Assembly: GCA_039707655.1 (NCBI GenBank)
Contig: CM077668.1
Coordinates: forward strand, 66,171,086-66,235,085
Direction of reading: 5' to 3'
DNA length: 64,000 bases
Source of the DNA: Elymus sibiricus
Taxonomy: Eukaryota > Streptophyta > Magnoliopsida > Poales > Poaceae
The notes below the pieces were generated by a model that ran no database searches, had not been told where the DNA came from, and worked only from the letters and a program-made list of their open reading frames with translations. Numbering within the stretch: the first letter of the stretch is position 1; each line of letters opens with the position of its first letter. The translations under genes were made by a program, and so were the position numbers. This document shows positions 23,949 through 34,600 of the stretch, one piece after another.

Positions 23949-24295
23949 GCTCGAGCTCAAATGCTCCTGGCATGAACAGTAAAAAAGAGATCTGATTTTT
24001 TTGTGGCAAACATTAAGAAATGTTTCAAGTGCTTGTAAATTTCATCATGCAATCACATTCGTGGAAGTCATGGCAAAAAAAAAAAATCAGCGGTCCAAAA
24101 TGCTTTTGAAAGTTGCATCCTTGGAGCATCGATTTTGTTTTTTTTTACCATGACTTCCATGAATGTGATTTCATGATGAAACTTGGCAAGCACTCGAAAT
24201 ATTTCTTAATGTTTGCCACAAAGAAAATTCTTATTTAAAAAAAAAGGTAAAAAAAAACTATTTTATTGTTCATCCAGGATCATTTGAGCCCGGGC
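23949..24295. mobile_element. Fold-back MITE (long inverted repeat)
   Basis: The two halves are inverted copies. The left starts GCTCGAGCTCAAATGCTCCT; the reverse complement of the right end starts GCCCGGGCTCAAATGATCCT. Both continue with GAACA(G/A)TAAA and a shared GTGGCAAACATTAAGAAA stretch. It is related to the element at 30598-30955. Confidence 0.65.
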
Positions 24296-25259
24296 TAGGA
24301 AACTCCATGTCCGTTCCAGGTGCCGAAGATGTGCTATTTCCTCCATCGTGCACCGGTATGCATAGGCCAATGCTTTTTTTTTTTTTTTGGTCTCATGATA
24401 TGCCAAACTTAGCTTTGGTGAGATCCATCCAATATGCCGTTTGTTGTGCTCAGCACAAACCTTTGGGAATCCATTCAACATGGATTTTCAGTCACAGAGC
24501 CAGCAAAACAGATGCTCATCAGAACCAGGACCAGGAGAATGAGATGAGGACATCTCCTATCGCAAAGCTCAGCCAGAGAGGGTATGTTCCCAGGATATCC
24601 ACGCAGATCCCATCACTTGGCGCTCTGCGCGGCTCTCCGCCACCGCCAAAAGACGGAGCCAACATAAGACGACGATGATCGTCGTCCACCCGACGCCGCA
24701 GCGGCTACCTACCTGCCGGCGTGCGCACGTCGGTCGATCTCCGGCCGGAATCCCAATCCAATCTTTCCGTCCGCGGCATCCATCTGCCGGAATTGGGTGG
24801 GCTGTTCTTGCCTTTTCAAACCGGATATTTTGACCAGGGCATCTCATTCTCATCATCTCTTTTTCTTTCTGCAAAAAGTAACTGGTGGGTTATGTTGAGG
24901 GCATTCTGGTGGCTATGTTCTTTCTTCTCTCTCTCTCTCTCTCTCTGAGCATAGTAGCTACTAGTATCCTGAACCATGAATATGCTGCTGCCGCCTTTGC
25001 ATCATGATATGGTGTATGATGCTGCAAAAAAGAAAGTTGATAGCATGTTTTTTGTCGCTCATGTATACTGTACCAGTGAGAAAGTTACTACTCCTAGCTA
25101 GGCCCGTAGCCGTTGGCGACGCTGTCAGGAATCGAATGCCATCCGTTTTGCAGTTGCATAAATAGCCGTCCGGCCGTTTCTTACAGACCAACCAACAACC
25201 AAACACAACGACTACTGTTTGCTGCGTTTCTGCAGCTTAGGTGACTCATACTGCCGACA
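24296..25259 (+). promoter_or_regulatory. Upstream region of the exonuclease-like gene
   Basis: No gene is supported here. A (CT)n microsatellite lies at about 24928-24947. A TATA-like GCATAAATAG lies at about 25155, some 100 bp before the chosen ATG, which fits a core promoter. Confidence 0.4.
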
Positions 25260-26440
25260 ATGGACAACTCTTCAGATGCTCACAGGTGCCCACTGCTCCA
25301 TCTTCAGATTGCACTGCTTTCTTTTCTCTTGTACGTATGTATACGTTTTCTTCTTGCTGACGAGGAGCTCTTGGCTGTGCACGTACGTGCAGCCGTCACA
25401 GGTGCGCGGCGTGCTTCCGCCAGTTCAACCGGATGGAGCACCTGGTGGAGCACATGCAGTCATCGCACCACTCCCACCACGAGCCCCGCTGCGGCGTCTG
25501 CGGCAAGCACTGCCGCTCCCTCGACGCCCTCCGCGACCACCTCGGCTTCGGCGCCTCCCTGCCCTCCAAGCCCGCCTGCGCCACCGCCTTCCAATCCCAC
25601 GGCTGCCCGCTCTGCCTCGCCGTCTTCCCCACCTCCGCCGCCCTCCGCGCCCACCGCCCAACCTGCAAGCTCTCCAGCGCCCCCCATCCTTCCTCGGTGC
25701 AGAGCCTCACCCGAAGCATGTCGAGGGTGGGCGCGCGAGGCGGCCGCGGCGCCGTGGCGCTGGGGTGCAAGATGGTGGGTGGCGGGAGCGACGGCACGCT
25801 CGACGTGTGCGCGCGCGTCTGCGTCGTCGACGAGCACGAGGCCATCCTCTACGAGAGCTTCGTGAAGCCCCTCATCCCGGTGACGCACTACCGGTACGAG
25901 ACCACGGGCATCCGCCCCGAGCACCTCCGCGACGCGCCCACCGTGAAGCAGGCGATGAGGCGGGTGCAGGACATCCTCCTCAACGGCGAGCAGTCCTACT
26001 CCTACTTCTCCCGCGGCGCCGCCCGGCTCCTCGTCGGCCACGGGCTGGAGCACGACCTCGACGCGCTCGGCATGGACTACCCGGCGCACCTGAAGCGGGA
26101 CACGGCCGCGTACCCGCCGCTAATGAAGACCAGCGCCAGGCTCATGAGCAACTCGCTCCGGTATCTCACGCGGAGCTGCCTGGGGTATGACATACAGACC
26201 GGCGGCCACCATCACCCCTACGACGACTGCGTGGCCGCCATGCGCCTGTACAAGAGGATGCGCGCCATGAGCCACCTGCACCTGCACGGCCGGCCCAAGA
26301 ACGACGACGATGAGTTCACGGCCAAGGCGTTCCCGGCGTGGAGGCAGCGAGAGCTGGAGCGCATGTCGCCGGAGGAGCTCCTCGGGATGTCCAAGCCCGA
26401 CTACCAATGTTGGTGCCTCGACGACGACCGGCGATGCTGA
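25260..26440 (+). CDS. RNA exonuclease 4-like protein (C2H2 + DEDDh fold), catalytic motif I altered
   Basis: Two exons: 25260-25285 and 25402-26440, with a 116-bp GT-AG intron, giving 354 residues. The start is chosen because MDNSSDAHR joined to CAACFRQF gives a C2H2 finger continuing to HLVEHMQSSHH. A second Cys-rich finger follows (CGVCGKHC). The exonuclease domain starts about residue 128 and resembles plant REX4/At3g15080-type proteins, including the C-terminal WCLDD tail. DEDDh enzymes use D and E of motif I (DCEMVG), a D in motif II, and H and D in motif III. Here motif I reads ALGCKMVGGG, so both metal ligands are replaced (Gly about 130, Lys about 132). Motif II (GHGLEHDLDAL) and motif III (HHPYDDCVAAM) are kept. 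The frame is otherwise intact. It may bind RNA or DNA without cutting it. Confidence 0.85.
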
Positions 26441-27397
26441 CGTACGGCAGCCTACCTACGGAATGCGATTCTTGGCGCTTTTACTTGGTGGTGATGATGA
26501 AAAGATAAGAGAAAATAAAATGCCGCGTGCGTCGGATTGGATGGATAGCTGCCGTACCTTACGATCGACGTGTGGTGGTCGAATAAATCACAGTTTTGTT
26601 TTGTTGGAAGTAAAGTTGGCTGAATTTCAAATGTGGGTCATTAGATTTTGTTTGGGAACAAAGATGGAGGCGCGATGGGGGCTGCCGACGGCAGCGCGAG
26701 GCATGGGGATGTCGGCAAGGCCTCGGCTAGGAATAAGCCGCAGCCGGCGGAGGCGAGTTAGAAGGTTAACGAGTTTGGGTGTGGGGCTGCCCGCATCGGA
26801 ACTGGAGGTCCGCGGGTCTTATAGGGAAGTCCTTGGGTAGCCAAATCCCACATGGATCCAACCCCCACCATAGGGTCTAACTAGCATCACGTGGTGGGCC
26901 GACTGCCCACCGCGTGTCGTCGAGGTAGCACCCGTCCTATTCGGGCTACTGGTGCAGCAAGCATACACAGGCAAGATCCGACCATCCGGATCCGGCCAAG
27001 GAGAAATCCCCGAGGCCTCCTGCCACACAAACCCTAGATCCCGCCCGACACCGATTGCCGGAGTCAAGCTGTTGGCCACCCAGTCCAACTCTGAGCGAGC
27101 GCTTGCCCCATGAGCTGCGACATCATGGCAGCCACAGGCTCGCTACTTTGTCGTGCTCGCCGCCGAGTAGATTTGCCATAGCCAGCCACAATGACCACTC
27201 CGCCTCCTTTCCCACCTTATCTACCCTAGAGAAAATCGCCCGGGACAACCGACACTAGGTCGTCCATCCGCTGGCAAGCAGCCACCACGAACAAGGCCCG
27301 CGAGAGGAACTGCGCGACAGGAAGCAGGGAATGGCAAATCCCTGCCGCCATCGTCACCAGGCCAAGCTTTGTCGAAGCTGACCACCGGCGTCAACGA
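26441..27397. other. 3' flank and GC-rich unassigned sequence
   Basis: AATAAA-like signals (AAAATAAAAT at about 26513, GAATAAATC at about 26580) could end the exonuclease-like transcript. From about 26650 the sequence is GC-rich with no convincing frame. It appears to continue at 29013 after a solo LTR. Confidence 0.4.
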
Positions 27398-29012
27398 TGA
27401 AAGGATCGATATGGTTGACTAGAGAGGGGGGGTGTTGAATAGGCAACTACTAATTTTTACCTTTTCTTAACAAATTAAGTTTAGCAACAAATAGGTTGTT
27501 TAGATATGCAACTAGGTGAGCAACCTATATGATGCTAACAACAACAACAACAACACAAGCAAGCAAAGGAAACAACACAAATAAAGCTTGCACAAGGTAA
27601 AGGTAAGAAGTAACCACAAGTGGAGCCGGTGAAGACGAGGATGTGTTCCCGAAGTTCCTTTCCTTTGAGAGGAAGTACGTCTCCGTTGGAGCGGTGTGGA
27701 GGCACAATGCTCCCCAAGAAGCCACTAGGGCCACCGTATTCTCCTCACGCCCTCACACAATGCGAGATGCCGTGATTCCACTAGTGGTGCCCTTAAAGGC
27801 GGCGACCGAACCTTTACAAACAAGGTTGGGGCTATCTCCACAACTTAATTGGAGGCTCCCAACACCACCACGGAGCTTCACCACAATGGAATGTGGCTCC
27901 GAGGTGACCTCAACCGTCTAGGGTGCTCAAACACCCAAGAGTAACAATATTCGCAAGGGATTAGTGGGGGGAATCAAATTTCTCTTAGTGGAAGTGTAGA
28001 TCTATGCCTTCTCAACCAATCCCTAAAGAATCAATAAGTTTGATTGGCTAGGGAGAGAGATCGGGTGAGAATGAGCTTGTGAGCAACAATGGAGCTTGGG
28101 GGAGGAAGAGGTAAGTCAACTAGAAGAAGATGACTCCCTTTTATAGTGGGGGAAAGAATCCAACCGTTATGCCCCTTCAACCCGTACACAAGCGGTAGTA
28201 CCGCTCGGGCGAGCGGTACTTCCGCTGGCACGGAAGTTTCAGCAGCTGCGTTCAACTGAACATGTCAGGGAGGCGGTAGTGCCGCTCCCACCAGCGGTAC
28301 TACCGCTTAGTGTTGAGCAACCAGAAGAAACAACGGTAGTAGAGGAGGGCAGAGCGGTAGTGCCGCACGGAGCGGTACTACCGCAAGATACTGCCACTCT
28401 ACTTCCGCTCGAAGGACAGAGCAGTCCAGAGGGCGAAAAATAAGCGGTAGAGAAACCGCGGTAGTTTCGCCGGAGCGGTACTTCCGCTTAGCTGAGGTAT
28501 GCCCAGTAAACCTGCGGTAGTGGGGTGGTAGTCAGGTCCGTAGTACCGCGGGAGCGGTACTACCGCGCTGAACTGCCGCTCTACTACCGCCCATTTACAG
28601 AACATAAAAACATGCGGAAGTGAGGATAGCACTGAACTGCGGCAGTACCGCTGGAGCGGTACTACCGCTGAGCAGAGCGGTACTACCGCTTATGATGCCC
28701 TGGAAAGCCCAAGCATAGGGGAAGGACAAGCTCAGTTGCCGGGAAGGAAAGAGGGTGCGAGAGGACAGTGTACGTGTTGATTCCACCCAAACCTTTCCGA
28801 AGCGGACCCCCTCTTAATAGTACGGTGTTCCTACGACTCAAATCCATCGAAAATGAAACGAAGGAAAAACACCGTCTTCGCAAAAGCTCCGAGGGGCACG
28901 AATCGTCTTGTGCCATATGGTAGATTATCTGAAATGCTCAATGCACACGATTAGTCCGCAAAAGTATTGTCATCAATCACCAAAACCACTAAGGGAGAAA
29001 TATGCCCTAACA
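27398..29012 (-). mobile_element. Solo LTR, family with AGCGGTAGTACCGCT repeats
   Basis: Starts TGAAAGGATCG and ends CCCTAACA. Flanks are AACGA (27393-27397) and AGCGA (29013-29017), a 5-bp duplication with one difference. It shares blocks with the element at 41795-44677, such as GGAGCGGTGTGGAGGCACAA. On the minus strand a TATAAAA box lies at 28145-28139, so transcription would run leftward. A cluster of near-palindromic GCGGTAGTACCGC words (about 28190-28690) lies upstream of it. Confidence 0.65.
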
Positions 29013-29166
29013 AGCGAGGAGGGAGGGGAGCCAGGAGGAGGTGGCCGAGGCCGAGCGGATCTGGTCGCCGCCCGGGCCGTCCTTCGAGAGAGCAACGCGG
29101 GCCCTACTCTTTTTTTAGTTTCCTAAGAACCGTGGATCATATTTTTCGCATTGTATTTGTTTGGTA

Positions 29167-29203
29167 CTCCCTCTATAAAGAAATATATTCTTTACGGAGG
29201 GAG
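29167..29203. mobile_element. 37-bp Stowaway-like hairpin
   Basis: CTCCCTCTATAAAG pairs with CTTTACGGAGGGAG around a 9-base centre. TA lies on both sides (29165-29166, 29204-29205). It is a minimal remnant of a MITE. Confidence 0.55.
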
Positions 29204-29314
29204 TATTATAGATGTAGATAATTTTCTCTATGAATCTGATCAATTTTTGTGACACTTGAATTTTGAGAAATCAATGTACACTATACTACAAAACATGTGT
29301 ATTCTGTAATGCAG

Positions 29315-29490
29315 ATCTCTCAGGAGGAGTTTTCATCTGCGGAAGAGAGACATCAACACCGCTGACAACTTTGTGATCCTGTTCGACGACGCGCTGGATT
29401 GGAGCACATTCTCCGTTGGCGGTGCTGGAGAGAGACGTGCAGAAGCTAAAAGAGGTCCTGCACAACCAGGTGCTCCGGGTACGGCAGTAG
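29315..29490 (+). pseudogene. Terminal exon remnant of an unidentified gene
   Basis: It follows a good acceptor (TTCTGTAATGCAG). One frame reads RDINTADNFVILFDDALDW. After a frame change, another reads LERDVQKLKEVLHNQVLRV and stops at TAG 29488-29490. The second part looks like a coiled coil. A frameshift at about 29415 seems to have broken it. No family is assigned. Confidence 0.4.
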
Positions 29491-29857
29491 GCTAGTATAG
29501 CAAATGTAGCACCGGCTCATCATCAACCTTCTTGTAAGATCTTGGTCTGAACTCTGAAGGAAGGAAGGAGCTGATGTTGTAACCTGATATCTGGAATAAA
29601 CTAGTCTAAGTGTAAATTTATCCTTGACTTGGAAAGAAAAGGGAGAGAAAAGATCCGTGCTCCTGACATTGTTGAATTTGACAATTGAACATTAACATGT
29701 GCGTAGGCCGAATGGACTAACACCGATAGAGATCCCTGACATTATTACTGATCTATCACTAAGATTTCCATAATCGAACCACAATTTTACAGTCCTGCAC
29801 AACAACTACTAACTGAGTTTAGGTTATGCTTGATTATTAGGCAAAATGAAACATCAT

Positions 29858-29936
29858 TCCGTCGTAGTCTAGGTGGTTAGGAATAGGATACTCGGCTCTC
29901 ACCCGAGAGACCCGTGTTCAAGTCCCGGCGTCGGAA
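29858..29936 (+). tRNA. tRNA-Glu(CTC) pseudogene
   Basis: The sequence has a tRNA-Glu layout: acceptor TCCGTCG, anticodon stem-loop CTCGG-CTCTCAC-CCGAG with anticodon CTC, T-arm around GTTCAAGTC, and the 3' acceptor CGTCGGA plus A. Against a normal gene it has 6 extra bases in the D-arm (GGTTAGGAATAGGATA), one acceptor mismatch and one T-stem mismatch. It is 79 nt rather than about 73. It is probably not functional. Confidence 0.75.
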
Positions 29937-30597
29937 ATTTCAGTTTTTAATAATTTGTTGTATTTTAGCTTGTGCTGTTCCACGGTTGCTGATGAGAATC
30001 AGGGGACATGTACTGATGACGTGGTGAATCATACATTTACGGTATCATTAAAGACAATGTCAAAAACTGATCTCCGCATTTCCATCCATCCATCCATCCA
30101 GATGAACAATGATGAAACCCACAAATATACCATATTACCAGGAGCCAACATGGCGGCTTTCTCATCGTATCTCTGTATTGGCTATTTTCTTAATGAAATT
30201 TCAGGTAGGAAATGCCCTTTGGATGTCCCTTTAAAAAAAGAAAAACCATGTCAGGTTTTCTTTGTAAGCTAAAAAATGTCAAACCAGCTGGTTCCTGCCA
30301 GGTAGGAGGAGCAAGCCATCTCAGGAAGCTATCTCTAAGGATGACGGGAAAAAGCGCACAAAACCTACCGACCGCCTGAAATGAGGCCAATTTCTCTATG
30401 TAAGGAACTCCCATATGAGGGTCGTCTATTTTCGGTGCTATATCATTCACTCAGGAATTAATGCGGCAAAAGAGAACGAAGAAGCTCTAGTTAGGCACGG
30501 TGTACAGGAAACCGAGTTCTGCATCCATGAATACGGTGCTCTTTCTGAATGCATTTTTATGTCACTAGAAGATGAACAAACAACAAAAATGCTATTA
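29937..30597. other. No feature recognised
   Basis: A CCAT tetranucleotide run lies at about 30084-30099. Otherwise there is no supported gene, RNA or transposon. Confidence 0.4.
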
Positions 30598-30955
30598 TGA
30601 GTTCGAGCTCACATGAGCTTGGAGGAACAGTAAATTTTAAATATAGTAAAAAAAATCCAAAAAAATCTGAAATGCTTTTGGCAAGAAACATTGATGTTTT
30701 TTCTACACATCTGCAATTTTTTGCGATAGAATCACATTCATGGGTGTGGACAAAACAACAAAATCAGTGCTCCAAAATGCTTCCAAAAGCACTTGTTTTG
30801 GGGCATTGATTTTTTCACACATTCACGAATGTGATTTCATCGTGCAAATTTGCACGTGTGTAGAAAAACATTAATGTTTCTTGCCAAAAAATCAGATATT
30901 TTTTTGAATTTTTTTACTATTTTTTAGAATTTACTGTTCAATCGAGTTCACATAC
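30598..30955. mobile_element. Fold-back MITE related to 23949-24295
   Basis: Inverted halves share GAACAGTAAATT and GGCAAGAAACATTGATGTTT-like blocks near the ends, with ATCACATTC(A/G)TG in the middle. Ends are approximate. Confidence 0.6.
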
Positions 30956-31059
30956 TCCATGTCCAGCAAACAATATCTACTCCTATTTTTGTGTATATAA
31001 GAGTGGTAGAAACGTGGGATTGAGTATTTCGCAGTACTCATATGTTTTAGAAGAATAGA

Positions 31060-31530
31060 GAGAGATGATTGGCATAATGCGATGGATGTATTATTGAGCC
31101 TCGAGGGCGAGTATATATTGAGTACAAGACTTAGAAAAGACACCTCCTAGAGATAAGATGGAAACAATTCTACCTAATCCCGGACAATCTCTAAATACTA
31201 AATATATCTCTAACATCCCCCCGCAGTCGTAGCGGTAGCGTTGCGAACAGCAGAAGCGTCGCGGACGGTCAGACTGGAGATAATAGCAGCCGACGGGCTG
31301 ACATCCCCCCGCAGTCGTAGCGGTAGCGTTGCGAACAACAGAAGCGTCGCGGACGGTCAGACTGGAGATAATAGTAGCCGACGAGCTGACATCCCCCCAC
31401 AGTCATAGCGGTAGCGTTGCGAACAACAGAAGCGTCGCGGACGGTCAGACTGGAGATAATAGCAGACGACGGGCTGACATCCCCCCGCAGTCGCAGTGAG
31501 AGCGTCGTGGACGGGAGCCAGTCTGAACAT
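31060..31530 (-). mobile_element. LTR retroelement remnant with an 88-bp tandem repeat
   Basis: On the minus strand an LTR-like sequence starts TGTTAGAGATATATTTAG at 31215, preceded by GCGGGGGGA, a plausible polypurine tract. Above it, an 88-bp unit (ACATCCCCCCGCAGTCGTAG...) is repeated at 31213, 31301, 31389 and, partly, 31477. The left LTR edge is not clear. Confidence 0.5.
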
Positions 31531-31657
31531 TAGTAAAAAAAAAGGGACGATTAAAGGTTCTAAACTTGTTTTGGCAGAATTAAGAGGTTGGGGGGTGGAA
31601 AACGAGGACAGAAAAGACAGAGAGGAGTAGCAGTGAATCAAATTGCAAGCAAAAAAA

Positions 31658-34600
31658 ATGGATCCAGATTAGTCCTGGCCATGGGCAGCCCGGCCCGGTC
31701 AGAAAAAGCCCGACCCGGCCCGGCCCGACCTTGCCCACGGGCCGGGCCTGGGCCTGAGATCTAGGCCCGATGGCCGGGCCGGGCCGGGCCTGGGCCTGCC
31801 GTATTTGCTATTTATTGAAGAGGCCCGGCCCGAGGCCCGGCAGGCTTTTTTGCTGATGGGCCGGGCTTGGGCCTGGATTTTAGGCCCGATGGTCGGGCCC
31901 GGGCCTAGCTTTTCTGTGTCAGGCTTTGTTAGGCCCGGCCCGAGGCCCGGCCCGGCCCGACACTTGGCCAGGTATAATCCAGATGCAGTTGCTGGTCAGG
32001 GGACGCACAGGACTCACCAGGGTAGGTATTTTGTTTGTCTGTGTTTTTGCCTTCTTTCAATCTCTTCTGCCCCTTGACTCCTTGTTCAATTGTTACGTTG
32101 ACAGCAGAAATATTTCAGGTTCTTGATTGTCTTTGACTTTCCATCGTTTCAATCTTTTCAGTTCCTTGTTTTCCTTGTTCAATTGTTACCTTGGCAGCAG
32201 AAAATCATAGAACCACGCTTAGAGGAAAAGCTACAGAAGCATTTACAGAAAAAAGTTTCAAAAAAAAAAGAGAAAAAGGAAAAATATAATGTCTGACCAA
32301 TATATTTCTTACTTACACTGCAACTATTGTTGAGGAGTATGGAGACTACCTGCTTGGCAATCAGGTCAGTTCTGTATTCAGAAAAAAAAAACTTACAAAA
32401 AAAAGGCCTGCAGATAGAAAATGAAGGGTTTGGAGCCTCAGCATCAAAATTCTTTCAGTTCCTATTCAGAAAAAAACAAACTAAAGAAAAAAATGCTGGT
32501 TTTTTCCTTGCCTAAATGTGCATTTGTGCACTTCTGAATAAAAAATTGATGAAAAAATGTTGGTTATAGTTGACTATGTATCATCAGCACCGACTTGATT
32601 TTGACTTTGGTCAGTCGAGCGCAATGACTGCGAAATCGCGTCAACTATGGGGGGCGCAAGAAGTTGGTGCTCTTGGTTGTAACTACAATCAATTGCACAA
32701 CATCCAGACAAACTCTTCTATGATTAACATTAGCAACAACACTATGCCCCAGGTAACAAAAAAGGAAAAAATACAGTAGATTCGCAGGGCTGTGTTGATA
32801 TTGTACCTGAATATAACTCTTCCAGTAGTTTGTTTCACTAAAAAACTTGTTTATTTTTGCAGCTGTTCCTGCAGAGGAGTCCGAATGTTGAAGCATCAGC
32901 AAGCCATTGTACATACACAACACAATTTCAGCCACTTGTGAGTGCCAAAAACAAAAACTGAAAAAATGTGAAAGAGAAAAAAGAAAGCTTATTGAAAAAA
33001 CCAAAATTGCTACATTATTGTGCATAAAAACAAAGGTTCTTTTCTCTCTTTTTTGACAGGCATTGAGCTTCATGAATGTATCTAGCAATGCACCTATGTC
33101 GTACATGCAAATGCTGCTTGCTGCTGAACAAGAGGTTTGACCTTCTTTCTTTGCGAAACCCCAAAATGAAGTACTACTCAGTCCGAGAAAAGAAATGATG
33201 AGTTTCATTCTCTGTCAGGGTGCAAAATATGCGTCGTCTCTATCACAGGAAGAACGTCTAGTTCGTACTGAGGTTTGTTTTCTACATAAACTTGCATAAG
33301 AAAAACACACAGTGTCAAAACTTGTGTCAAAAAACTGATATACTATTATGACCTTGCTGATAGAAATTCTCTTCTTGTCAAATCCATTCAGAATGACATG
33401 TTCATGATAACTGGCCGCTACGGAAGAGTAACATCAGATGAACCAATGCAGGTAACTGGTGATAACACAGGGCGAGTATTGTCTGAATTTGAAAATGAAC
33501 ATAGTCAGGAGGCTTTGCCGTTTGATGACAACACAAATATAGAAGGACTGCATGATTTGAGCTGGGAAACTGATGAACCTGATTGTGCACACAACCATCC
33601 TTCATTGGTGTTGCGCGACGAAGATGACAGTGGCAGTGAATCAGAAGATGATCTTAACCTTGGACAAAATCAAAGAAAAAGTGATATGGCTCTTGATATT
33701 GTGCAACAACAAGATAACAGTCAGATGGGAGTGGAAGTTCAACAACTGACACAAGATGACATTCTCATATTCCTTGAAAATGAAAGCATAAATAATGCTA
33801 ATAGTTGCAGCCAGGAAGTCCGTAGCCATCATGTACCGGTTATTGACATGGTTTTTGACAACCAAGAAGCAGCGTATGGCTTTTACAATGAATATGCATC
33901 CATATGTGGTTTCTCTGTAAAGAAGGCAGCATCCTTTTGTGCAAAAAAGGAAGGTGGTAATGCACCAACAAGAATCACTTTCAAGTGTAACCGATCGGGG
34001 CGGAGAATTGGAGAGGAAGAAAAGGAAGCAAGGCTGAAGAAACGACGAGAAACTAGACAGGCAAAAACAGGTCAGGTCTCACGTGAGAATCCAAGGAAAA
34101 AAAAACACCATTGATATAACTGGATGTAAGGCTTAGCTTATTATCACAAAGAAAGCAGAGAAATGGGTTATTACAACGATCAACCTCGAACATAACCATG
34201 AGTTAAGTCCTCATACAGAGTCGAAGTACCTGCGTTCACATAATCACATGACAGAAGAGGAGAACCTCCTAATCCGTACATTCAATGCTATCAAACTACC
34301 AACAAGGAGAATAATGACCATCCTGAGCTACTTGAGAGGTGGCAACACTCCTTACACTAAGAAACATGTCAGCAATGTGAGGACAACAATTGGGAAAGAG
34401 ACTAACCAAAATGACATGATGCAAGTACTGACTTACTTCAGGAAAAGGCAGGTGGAGGATCCAAGGTTCTATTATGCATTTAAGACAGTTAAGGTCTCTG
34501 AGGAAGCAAGCAAAGTGTTATGCATTTTCTAGGCTGATGGCTACGCAAGAAAGATGTATGACTTGTATGGTGATTGCCTCAGTTTTGACTCGACGTTTAA

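Noticed and set aside
25219..26190. A 323-residue + strand ORF and a 209-residue - strand ORF over the exonuclease gene
   Set aside because: They are Pro/Arg/Ala-rich shadows of a GC-rich coding sequence in other frames. The true frame shows conserved zinc fingers and nuclease motifs.
26650..27397. A LINE or SINE in the GC-rich block
   Set aside because: No poly-A tail, promoter boxes or reverse transcriptase motifs were visible.
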